Source of the DNA: Cotesia glomerata
Taxonomy: Eukaryota; Arthropoda; Insecta; Hymenoptera; Braconidae
NCBI RefSeq assembly: GCF_020080835.1
Contig: NC_058164.1
Span: 20,950,688 to 21,014,687, forward strand
Reading direction: 5' to 3'
Length of the DNA stretch: 64,000 nt
The notes beneath the pieces were generated by a model. It had not been told where the DNA came from. It was given only the letters and a program-made list of their open reading frames with translations, and searched no databases. The translations under genes and the position numbers were made by a program. Numbering within the stretch: position 1 is the stretch's first letter; the number at the start of each line of letters is the position of its first letter. This document shows, in pieces, positions 11,244 through 23,300 of the stretch.

Positions 11244-11397
11244 TGGCGTGGTCACGATAATTGCCGAAAAACTTAACTCATCAATTCCATTTTTTTTATA
11301 CGCTTCAGTATTATCTGTAATTAAGTCCTTTTGAAGATCACGATCTAATTCAATATAGTCTATATTATTAAAAGAGATTCCTATCTATATAGTCACT

Positions 11398-11868
11398 CAT
11401 CACGATATCTCGGGAACCATCAGACCTAGAGACTTGAAATTTGGTAGAAATATTACTTCTGCTATGTAGAGGTCAGCTAAGAACGGATTTTAAGAAATTC
11501 CTTCTCCAAAGGGGTTCGCGGGGGCGTTAACAATAAAAAATTTCCGTTTTTAAAATATAACTCCTATCGACTCCCAATTTGATAGGAATCTTCTGTAAGA
11601 GATGTAGAAATAATTTACGATAGATCACCCCAAAAGAGGTTGTGAAGGTTGGCATTAACAATGAAAATTTTTATTTTTCAATATATAGCTCCTACAGACT
11701 CCAAATTTGATAGATATTTTCTATAAGTGATGTAAAAATCATTTATGAACAAATTTTACGATATTTCATCCCACAGGGTATTGCGGGGGTGGGTATTAAC
11801 AATGAAAATTTTTAAGTTTCAAATTGTAGTTCCTACAGACTCTTAATTTGGTAATCATTTTCTACAAA
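11398..11868 (+). repeat. Helitron-type minisatellite segment, unit 1
   Basis: After TCTATATAGTCACTCATCACG come repeats of 'ctcctaYsgactccaaatttgata...ttctgtaagagatgtagaaat...gggggtg..ttaacaa', the reverse complement of the minisatellite in the Helitrons at 32,002-35,671 and 48,788-50,948. Unit 2 has the matching stretch from 37,433 but lacks about 105 bp corresponding to 11,452-11,557. Confidence 0.6.
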
Positions 11869-12545
11869 TGTTCAAAGAGTTCATTTATAATTTTCAACGA
11901 TAGATTCTTCTGTGTCCGTATTTGAGCGAACTAGGGCGAATGTAAGTGAATTAGATTTTAAAACTCTCAAAGAGTTCATTTATAATTTTCAACGTTAGAT
12001 TCTTCTGTGCCTGAATTTGAGCGAAATTGGGCGAATTTGTGTGAATCAGGTTTTAAAACTCTCAAAGCGATCATTTATAATTTTCAATTTGTGCGAATTA
12101 CGACGAATTCTGATGAATTAGATCTTTTAGTCAGTGTGTCTGAATTTGAGCGAATTACGGTGAATTCTGATGAATTAGATCTTTTAGTCAGTGTGTCTGA
12201 ATTTGTGCGAATTACGGCGAATTAGTATGAATCAGGTTTTAAAACTCTCAGAGAGTTCATTTATAATTTTCAACGTTAGATCTCTCTGTTCCTTAAATTG
12301 ACGGAATTTGGGCGAATTAGTGTGAATTAGGTTTTAAAACTCTCAAGGAGTTAATTTATGATTTTCAACATTAGATCTTTTTGTGCCTGAATTTGAGCGA
12401 ATTTAGGCGAATTAGTATGAATCAGGTTTTAAAACTCTCAAAAAGATCATTTATAATTTTTAACGTTTGATCCTTCTGTGTTTGTTTTTTGAGCGAATTA
12501 GGATGTATTAGACCTAAAAACATTCAAAGAATTCATTTTTCACGA
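11869..12545. repeat. ~96-bp minisatellite, unit 1
   Basis: About seven units with the core 'agagttcatttataattttc', then gttagat-cttctgtgcctgaatttgagcgaatt and aaaactct. A small open frame across it is only a product of the repeat. Compared with unit 2 (37,808-38,415) it carries one extra internal ~57-bp sub-repeat near 12,110-12,190, so the array has changed length since the duplication. Confidence 0.75.
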
Positions 12546-13445
12546 TCATTAATTACGGCTGTGCGAATAGTGTTCGAATCGAATATTCAAATAGTTCGAA
12601 TATTCACACACTCCTACTTTTTTTTCTAAGCCTAATATTTTCGCCGTAATATCAAAACTTAAAACAATTAATTTTAAAATAAAAAAATGAAATTAAAAAT
12701 AATCTATACTAATATCGTAACGAGGGAAAATTTGATTGTTTGTTTGTTTATATTGACTAGTCTCCAAAACTACTGAATCGATTAAAAAAATTATGAAAAC
12801 GGTTGACCCTAAAGGCCATCCCTGCAACTTCCCGCTACCTCCATACCTAAGTGTTAAACAATTCACTTATTTTTTAAGCTCTTAGAGCTCAAAAATATAA
12901 TTTTTGTGTAATTTCGATCTTTCCGAGCTCAAATAAAACGCTGTTCTGTGCTCGAAGAGCTCAAAAGGCTAATACAAGTTTTATAGAACACTATTTTTTG
13001 AATTTTCAATCCGCAATAACTTTTGAATGAATTAACCGATTTTCTCGCGGTTTACGGCATTCAACGCAGTTTTTTGAGTTCTTTGAAAAATCTTCAAGCG
13101 TAAACTGATCAGACTAAAAATTTTATAGAAATTCTGAAAAAAACATTTTTTTCAATTTTTTTCGACAACGATATCTCACGAACAAATCGACCGATTTTGA
13201 CCGGGCTGGTGGCAATCGACGTGGTTTTTTAATATTAAGAACTGATTAGTTTTTGGAATTGATCGGTTAAGCCGTTTGAAAGATATTTCAAAAAAACGAA
13301 TTTTTGGAACTTTTATTTTTGAGATTTTTCAAAATTGATCGACTCAAATTTTGTAAATTAGTATCAGAATTCTAGGGGCAAAGGAACTCTTTAGAACGCC
13401 GCTTATTTCGATCGAATAGGATGATCCGTCCAAAAGTTATGAGAG

Positions 13446-14235
<790 letters not shown>

Positions 14236-14239
<4 letters not shown>

Positions 14240-16259
14240 GGATACTGCAGCTTAACATCAATCACTGCGAAGCTGCGCATGACCTGCTTATGCAGACAGT
14301 ACGGGAATTAAAGCTCGACGTTGTGCTTTTATCGGAGCCATATAAACATTTAGCTGGAAAACCTTGGGAGACGGATATCACCACGAAAGCTGTGATCTGG
14401 GCTTGTGGTAAGCTCCCTTTCCAGAGTGTAGCTACCAATGGCAGCGCTGGCTTTGTAGCAGCATCAGTAGATGGCATCCGTTTTTACAGCTGCTACGCAC
14501 CACCTAGCCTCTCAATTGCTGAGTTTACTGACTTCTTGGATAGACTGACCGAGGACGCGAAGCAACATCATCCAGTGGCGATAGCCGGGGACTTTAACGC
14601 CTGGGCAGTGGACTGGGGCAGTAAGCAGACTAATGCACGAGGAAAAGAGCTGCTAGAAGCTCTTTCTACACTAGATGTAGTCTTGCTCAACAGTGGTGAC
14701 ACGCCGACCTACACCAAAGGTGACGCAAGCTCGATTGTAGACGTCACTTTTGTCAGTACCAGCCTTGCTAAAGGTAACACTAACTGGAAGGTACTGGACA
14801 TCTACACTGCCAGTGACCATCATGCGATACTCTGGGAAACGTCAACCGACCAGAACCTCAGGGGGCCTATCAAGCAATTTAACACCGTCGGTTGGAAGAT
14901 GAAATCTCTTGACCCAGAAGTATTGCTAACAGCCCTCGATAGTGATCCGATAGAGACTGGATGTGCAGAAGAACATACTAAGGCCCTGATGATGCGAGTA
15001 ACACAAGCTTGTGATGCCAGTATGCCTCGCAAACGTGTTATGAATTCAAGACCTGCGGTACACTGGTGGAATGATCATATCAGCAACCTCCGTAAAGAGT
15101 GTCATCGAAAGAGAAGAATATCACAGCGTGGCTATCAACGACCTAACTCTGCAGTGCTGATCGCAGAGTACAAAAAAGCTCGTCGTGAACTTAATAAGGC
15201 CATAAAAGAGAGCAAAGGAAGATGCTGGAAAGAGCTCATATACGAGGTCAACAAAGACGTGTGGGGTCGGCCGTATAAGGTGGTCATGACGCACCTGAAG
15301 AAACAACAAATGCCGTCACCTACGTGTCCCCAACTCCTTCAGAAAATCGTCACTGCGCTGTTTCCACAGCAACACAGTCTCAATTATCAGTCAACGCAAG
15401 ATGAACTGGACGATATTCTACCTGTCACTGAAGAAGAATTGTTGGAGGCCTGTAATCGGGTAGGAAATAATAAAGCGCCGGGATTGGACGGAATCCCTAA
15501 TATAGCCTCGAAAACCATCATAAAGGCAGCACCAACATTATTTCTAGACGCTTACAACGCATGCCTCAAGGAGGGGACTTTTCCTCGTAAGTGGAAACAG
15601 CAACGGTTAGTACTTTTACCTAACGGAAAGAAACCGCCAGAAGAACCGTCATCTTACCGACCACTCTGCATGCTAGATACGGCGGGTAAGATATTTGAGC
15701 GTATCATCCATCAGCGAATAGATGCAGTAGTCGACCCACTCTTGGCAGACAACCAGTTGGATTCCGGAAAGGACGATCAACCCTGGACGCGATCAACCTG
15801 GTTGTTAATACGGCCAAAGAGGCAATCGCAGGAACTAGATGGAAGGGTGGAACGAAGAAGTACTGCCTGGTGGCTGCCTTGGACATCAAAAATGCTTTCA
15901 ATTCCGCTAATTGGGACTGCATCATGCAAGCTTTCGACGAGAAGAACGTACCAACATATCTTCGCAGACTAGTGATTAGCTATTTTACAGATAGAGTGCT
16001 GAAATACGATACAAAGAATGGTCCGAAAGAGTATGATATAACCGGTGGTGTGCCACAGGGCTCTGTTCTTGGTCCACTTCTGTGGAATATCATGTATGAC
16101 GGGCTCCTGAGACTGAAGCTTCCAGCTGAAGCTTCAGAGACAATAGTAGAAGCAATGTTGTCATCAAGAGCCTCCTGGAACGCCATCAGCACATTTGCAA
16201 CAGAAGTCCTTATAGACTTGCGTTCCATCGAAAGAAGAAGAGCAAATGACAACAACTAG
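14236..16259 (+). pseudogene. Family A ORF2 (endonuclease-reverse transcriptase), frameshifted and deleted
   Basis: The start at 14,236 gives an APE-type endonuclease (MRILQLNINH, SEPYK, AGDFNAWAVDW, SIVDVTF, ASDHHAILW) followed by the RT N-terminal region. A 1-base deletion near 15,755 (after DNQ; A3 has QYGFRKGRST) shifts the frame. The RT resumes in another frame from ~15,780, with LDIKNAFNSANW and GGVPQGSVLGPLLWN. At ~16,130 an in-frame deletion of about 1 kb joins LLRLKLP to the C-terminal AMLSS region, removing the YADD catalytic motif and the zinc finger. The junction lies in repeated ctgaagcttc. Clearly inactive. Confidence 0.85.
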
Positions 16260-16505
16260 AAGAAAGGTAAAATAACACCTTAGCTATCAGAAGAAAGAGC
16301 AGTAGCTAGATCCTCCCCTCACGAAGTAATGCCTAACGGCGGTTTCCATGAGGGATTAGGGGAAAGAGGAAAAGGGGTTTAGGGTTTAGTGGGTAGGGGC
16401 GCTAGCGTCGAGTTTTAGTATGACACTGCGTCGAGTCGCCACATATCCAGGCCAAACAACTATGCCTAGAATCCGTAAAAAGGATTCCCCCCCCCCTTGA
16501 AACAA

Positions 16506-16536
<31 letters not shown>

Positions 16537-16813
16537 CATACATACAGACACGGTGACATCACCGCGGAAATAGCCAGGAAAGCTTCCTAGGACCTCAAAA
16601 CGTCGAGATCTGATGAAAACTCGATTTTCGAAAAACGGGGTGAAAACAATAACTTCCCGATTTTTAAAAATTTTCAATTTTCTTAGCGGGAAGTTAAAAT
16701 TTTTTTCATCGTTGGGAAACTACACTATCCCCGGGCGACATAGGCTATATTACATCATAATTAATTTAAACATTTTTGTTAAATACCCGTGCGAAGCCGG
16801 GGTGACCTGCTAG

Positions 16814-17395
16814 TTTAATATTATAACTATAGCAATAAACTAAAATCCAATTATTGTTTGTGTATCTGTATCTATGTAAATAAGGTTTGTTCACAACACA
16901 TGCGCAGTACTTTTCTTTTCTGAGTGGACAATGGCGCGAAAGATTTAAAAGTATTTGTAATTTATTTTAATCTATTTTATTATAGAAAATGAGATTATAA
17001 GGCGTGCACTTTTGGATTTTCCTAACTTTTTTTTGTTTTTTTCTCAACATTATTCTTAAAATATACGAAAATTTACCTATAAGTTAATTTTTGAGTTCTT
17101 CGAACTTCAAAATATGAATTTGAATCCTCTTCTGTTTCCCAAATTTAAAAAGGTAAGTAAATAAAAAAATGCAGAGCCAACAGCTTAATCAGTAAATTTG
17201 AATTTATTCCATCAACAGCTTACAATACAAACAGAGAACAGCAAAATGAGACTATTTTTGTGTCAAGTAATTTTTCTATAATCGACCATACTTTCATTAA
17301 ATATTTAATGACGAATTAATTGAATTTTTACATTTGGTTTACATTGTCTTCAATGGACAACATTCAAATGCATGACATTGAAGTTTCGCTAAGCT
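16814..17395 (-). other. Presumed 3' flank and 3' UTR of gene 1, unit 1
   Basis: No ORF. On the minus strand an AATAAA (complement at 17,203-17,208) lies about 190 nt past the gene 1 stop codon and is a plausible polyadenylation signal. The same signal is kept in unit 2 (45,254-45,259). Confidence 0.45.
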
Positions 17396-20300
17396 TTATT
17401 GAATTTCAAAGAATATATTCACGATGATTAATTTTTTACCCTCGATTGTGAGTTCAAAAAGTGATTGATATTGGTTGCGAGGAAAATCATCTGGGAACGT
17501 AGCTGTTGGTAAAGTATAACCTTCACTGCCATAAACACCCTAAAAATATTAAAATAAAAAAAATAGAAATTAATAATCAATAGGATCTAAGTTACACAAA
17601 TTTTACAAATTAATTCAGTCATGTTGAGGAAATGACAAAAAATATAACGCCTCTAGTAAAAAAACTTTTTTTAATTTTAATGATTTAAATGGATCTATAG
17701 TCTTACCATTTTAGGTGGACAATTATCTTCAGAAAATCCAAACACACGAAGAAGAGGGCCCAGGATAACAGGTTCATTCATCATGTCACATAAGGGCATT
17801 TGTATATCGAATCCTGTGTTTACGACATATTCACCCAATGATGCTCCTATTATTGCCAAATATCCCTGAAAATGACAAATCAGTTGTGTTTAATAATTTC
17901 TCATATTCTGTTAAAAAACGGTGTAAAAATGAACTTAATTTAACACCGTTGAATGTTATGACGCACTAATAGAAAAGTTAGCTGGATTCAAAAAAACAAA
18001 TCTTGAACCAAGAACTATATTTTGAAGAAAATGTATTTCTTGAGTTAAAAGAAAAAATTCCTGAGCCGAGAAATTATTCTTGTGCCTAGGTTGTGTCCAG
18101 AAAAAAGTAAGTCCTATTAATGTATTTTCAACTCATACTCATAATGTAGCCTTTGTGATCGTATGCTTTAGAAAAAAATCTGGAAAACGGTTAATCCTAA
18201 AGGCCATCCCTGCAATTTCCCACTAATTCCATATCTAAGCGCTTAAAATTGCACTTATGACGTTTTTGGGCTCTTCGAGCTCAGAAATACAATTTATATG
18301 TTATTTCGCCGAACTCTCCGAGCTTAAAGAGTTCACCGATCAACCGATTTTGACAGGACTGGTGGAAATCGACGTGGTTGTTTGATGTTGAGAGTTGATT
18401 AGTTTTTGGAATTGATTGGTGAAGCCGTTTAGAAGTTATTCCAAAAAATCGATTTTTTGAAAATTTTATTTTTGAGATTTCTCAAAATCTAGCAAACCGG
18501 ATTGATTCAAATTTTTACGAGATTTAATGGCAATGATATTCTTTGGATCGCCGCCTCTTTCGATCCGATCGGTCGAGCCGTTCAAAAGTTATAAGAGATT
18601 TCCATACACACACACTCGATTTTCTCAAAACGGAGTAAAACCAATAACTTCCCGATTTTTGAAAATTTTTAATTTTCTCAGCGGGAAGTTAAAAAAGTGA
18701 AGTTGTTCCAAATGTGCAGTTCTTAAGCACTCGGGTTATACGTTAATTAATCGACGTAAAATTTAAATACACAACAAGTTTTCACTAATAATCTCATCAA
18801 TACTATTTTCAACTTTTTAATAATTTATTATTAAACGTCAATAGAAAAAAAATTTTGGAAACGGTTGACCCTGCAGGCTATTCCTGGTACTTTCTGCTAT
18901 GTACGATTTCAAAACGCTCGGTAAATTGTTTTCTAAAGTTTTGAGCTTTTCGAGCTCGGAGATTTAGTAGTTGTACATTAGGGTGCTTCATTTTTAGGCG
19001 ATATTTTTTTTTCTCTAAGCTACCTGAAAATCTGATACTTAATAACAAATAAAAAATTATGCCACCGGGTAAAAGGCTTTAAGTGAAATAGCGGCTTAGC
19101 TCATTTAAAAATTCAATTTCCTATTTAAATAACACAGAAAAAAATTTTTTATCGGTTTCAACTTGATTTTTTGACGTGAAAAAAATTTTTTTGGGAAAAA
19201 CGCGTGTATAATTTTTGTAGAGCATAAAATTTTCTACAAAAAGTTCCTCTGCGTAAATCCCCTCAAACCAACAGCTTTTGAGTTATACAGCTGCGAAGAT
19301 TAATGTTTATTATATTTCACATCAAATCATTTCTAAATTAAGATTTATTATTTTTACATCAAATAATCTATATATATGAGGCATTTCATACCAAATCGGC
19401 CACTTTTTTAGGTCGACCTCTCCAATTTTTTTGAAAATTTTATGTTTTCAATACCGTCAAAAAACACCTTCATCAATTTTTTAAAACTTTTTTGACCACC
19501 TGTTTCTGAGATATTGATTTTTTCCAAAATTCAAATTTTTTTTTTGGAAGAGCTATAACTTCGTGAAAAATACAGCTATCGGGGTCCCGTTTTTTTCAAA
19601 ATTTTTGTTTTTTAATGCTCTTTCAAGAAAAAAATACCTCTTTGATCTTCTTTGATTTATTCCTATTTTTTTTTAAGTTTTAAGCAAAAAAAACATTTTT
19701 TCGAAATGTATGCCTCCTTCGATTTTTTTGAAAAAAATTCTCAAGAAAACTTGGACCAATATAGAAAGTTTTTAGACCAATCCGATCGTGGACAGACGTT
19801 TCGTTCTATTTTTTTTCTTAATTAAAAAAAATTTTTTTTTTTGAAATTGCATGTATTTACTTTTACACTCTCATGCATGTGCTCTGATAATTATTTTTTT
19901 GTACCAGAGAAACAATTTAATGGTACAAAAAAATAATTATCCGAGCACATGCATGAGAGTGTAAAAGTAAATACATGCAATTTAAAAAAAAAAAATTAGG
20001 AAAACGGTTTACCCTGAAGGCCATCCTGCAACTTCCCGCTAATTTCATACTTAGGCGCTTAAAATTGCACCAATGACGTTTTTGAGTTCTTCGAGCTCAA
20101 AAACAATTTTTGGGTTATTTTGAGCTCCCCGAGCTCAAAGAGATTGTTTTCCTATGCTTTTGAGCTCTGATAGAGATTTGATAAGACACTATTTTTTGAA
20201 TTTTTAAACCGCAATAACTTTTGAATGAATAAACCGATTTTCTCGCGGTTTACGGCATTCAACGCAGTTTTTTGAGTTCTTTGAAAAATCTTCAAATTTT

Positions 20301-23300
20301 AAATTGATCGCGCTAGGAATTTCGGAGTTATTCCGAAAAAACACTTTTTTTGGTTTTCTTTCGTTCATGATATCTCTCGAACGAATCAACCGATTTTGAC
20401 CGGACTGGTGGCAGAGAAAAAGTCATTGTGATGTTTTCAAAATTTAACATTACATGTAGTTATTCAGTCAACGGACTAAGAATTTTACATTCATTTTACT
20501 GTCGCAGATCACATAACCGATGAATTCTTTGATTACGGGGATGCGCGGGAATGTAACAGATTAAAATGAGTGCATTTTCCAAGCACTTGAGATGTGGGAA
20601 AGAAATTTGGCTACTTATTTCAATAGAATTCATAAAAAACATGTACACTAATTTTCTATAAAAAATTAACGCCACGGAGAAAATTTCAGTTAACAGAAAA
20701 TTCGTCGCATTTTAAGCTAGGCAGATTTCAATTTCACTTATGAGACCTGCAATTACTTCAATTGAAACTCAATGCTTATTTCAAATTTTTTTCTTCGTGA
20801 CAATTTTATTATTCATTTTTGTAAGAAAGCCACGGAAATGTTATAATGATTGCGCATTGAAAGTTACAATTAATATTAGCTAGAAAAATCACATGGATAA
20901 AAAGTACAGGCTAATTCGAGGGAATTTGGAATCTGTACAAGTCAAAACAATATCGATCCTTAACTCAAAAGCTGTTAGTCGGGGGGGATTTACGCAGAAG
21001 AACTTTTGTAGCAAATTTTATGCTCTACAAAAACTATACACGCGTTTTTCCCAAAAAAATTTTTTTCACGTTGAAAAATCAAGTTGAAACCGAAAAAAAA
21101 ACTTTTTCTATGTTATTTAAATAGGAAATTGAATTTTTAAATGAGCTAAGCCGCTACTGCACTTAAAGCCTTTTACCCGGCGGCATAATTTTTTATTTTT
21201 TATGAAGTATCAGATTTTCAGATAGCACAGAGAAAAAAAAATATCGCCTAAAGATGAAGCACCCTATTGTACATACATACTTTTTTGAAAATTTTAAATT
21301 GCAATATCTTCCGATCGAATCAATCGTTTTTTATGTGACTTGTAGCATTCGACGTTTTTTTTTTGAGCACAAAGAGATTATTCATGACCTTCCAAACGAT
21401 TTAACATAAAATTTTGAAGTTATAGTAAAAAAAAACTTTTTCGAAATCTTTTAAAATTAACTATCTCTTGAACAATTTGACCGGTTATTATGCGGTTTAT
21501 GATGATCGACGCAAGTTTTTGAGCACAAAAGATTATCTCTTGCTTACTAAGTGATCCGGAAAGGAATTTCGAAGTTATATAAAAAAATACTTTTTTTCTA
21601 ATTTTCCGATAGTCATTTCTCTTAAACGAATGAACCGATTTTGATGCAGTTTGAGGCAATCAATGTTGTTTTCTAAGGTTAAGAGCTGATTAGTTTTTGG
21701 AATCGATCGATACACTAGTTTAAAAGTAATTTAATTTAAAAGTAATTCAAAAAAATTTTTTTGACAATTTTATTTTTGAGATTTCTCAAAATCTATCAAG
21801 TCGAATTGATTAAAACTCACAAAAAATTTGACGGCAACGATACTCTTTCGAATGCCGCCAACCACGTTTTGATCGGTCAAGCCATTCTAAAATTATAAGG
21901 AGTTACACACACATACACATACACACGCGCGCGCTGGCGCACGCGAAGAGACACCCTCGTAGAAATAGTCAGAATAGCTTCTCAGGACCTTCAATCATAG
22001 AGATTTGGTGAGAAATCGATTTTCGAAAACCGGGGAGAAACCAGTAGTAGCGAGTTAAAAATTCTAATGTTCAGACATCATTTTTTGTGTAACAGAATGC
22101 TTGTTGGATTATTTATATACATTTCGACCGCCAAATACGATTTAATATTATGACCAAGATTTTACTTTTTGTATTTGAGTATTTTAGTTTTATTTTTATT
22201 AATTACTTAAAAATTAATAGAAACAATTATTGTTATTAGTGCGGCGATTATTATTTAATTATTGTATTTATTTAGTTAATAATATTATATCATTGTTACC
22301 GAACGTATGATTAAATTTAGAAATTAAGCGTGTGAGAAATTATTATGAAGCCGAGCGAATTAAGCGAGCAAAAGAAATTAAAAGACTGGGAAAATTATTC
22401 TAAGTTCCGAACAAGATTTAGTATGGGAAAGCGACGAATGGATATATAATGAAAGACATGACGATTATTATTTTGTGAGAAATAATTTAGGTAAGCGAAA
22501 ATTTTATAAGTCCCAAGCAAGATTTAGTATGGGAAAGCGACGAATGGATAGAGAATGGAAGAAATTAGGATTAAAATAATAAAGAATTGTGAATTTGACG
22601 AAATGAATGGATGGATAATGAAAGAAATGGCGATTAAAATAGAAAGTAATTTTGTGAAAAATTATTTGTAGAATAAAAACTTAGATTTATTTTGACGATC
22701 GTTGAGCTTGCGCGAGCCTCGATAGATGGCGAAGATGTTTCGTTTGTAGTGATGATTCAAAAATGTGTTAAGTTCCGTTTTGAAAATAATTTTGACAAGC
22801 AATTCTTTCTCAGGAGAATTACTCGGGTGAATACTCTTCACCAAGTAATTCTAGAGGATTATACTCTATCTGGAGTCTGAACAAGGCCCAGGTAAGTATC
22901 ATGGACCGACCGGATGAAAGTGCGACTCCCCGTGCCGAGGCCTTCAGCTGAGGTACGGTAGGTAAGCCGTGTAGGTGGGAGCGAGGAGGATACTCTCCGC
23001 TTGCTCTCGGGGTAGAGTTAGGACCCTCAGGGGTGACGGCTAGTCGCCCTGAGGGGGGGAGGGTGATATTGGGAAACTAGTTAGAGTTTTGTAGACCGCA
23101 TTTTTGAGTCTGAACCGTGAACACCGTCGTGTATGTTTGGATAGAAAGTTTCTATTGTATTAGTGTATATTGCTTATATTGTTTATATTGTTTCTTGATT
23201 TTGAACCGCGTTAATGATTTTGAACCGCAAATATGTGTGAAAAGTGTGTTCTAATGTATTGTTTAGATTGTTTAATTTGCTTATATTGTTTATATCGTTT

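Larger units (their letters stand above)
18851..22056 (+). repeat. Repeat X, split by hAT-type element
   Basis: Begins gaaacggttgaccctgcagg, is interrupted at 18,979-21,266, then resumes through the gatcggtcaagcc block, a (CA)n/(CG)n tract near 21,905-21,945 and the tcaggaccttcaatcatagagatttgg end. Unit 2 has the counterpart at 46,900-47,614 with most of the insert deleted. Confidence 0.6.
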
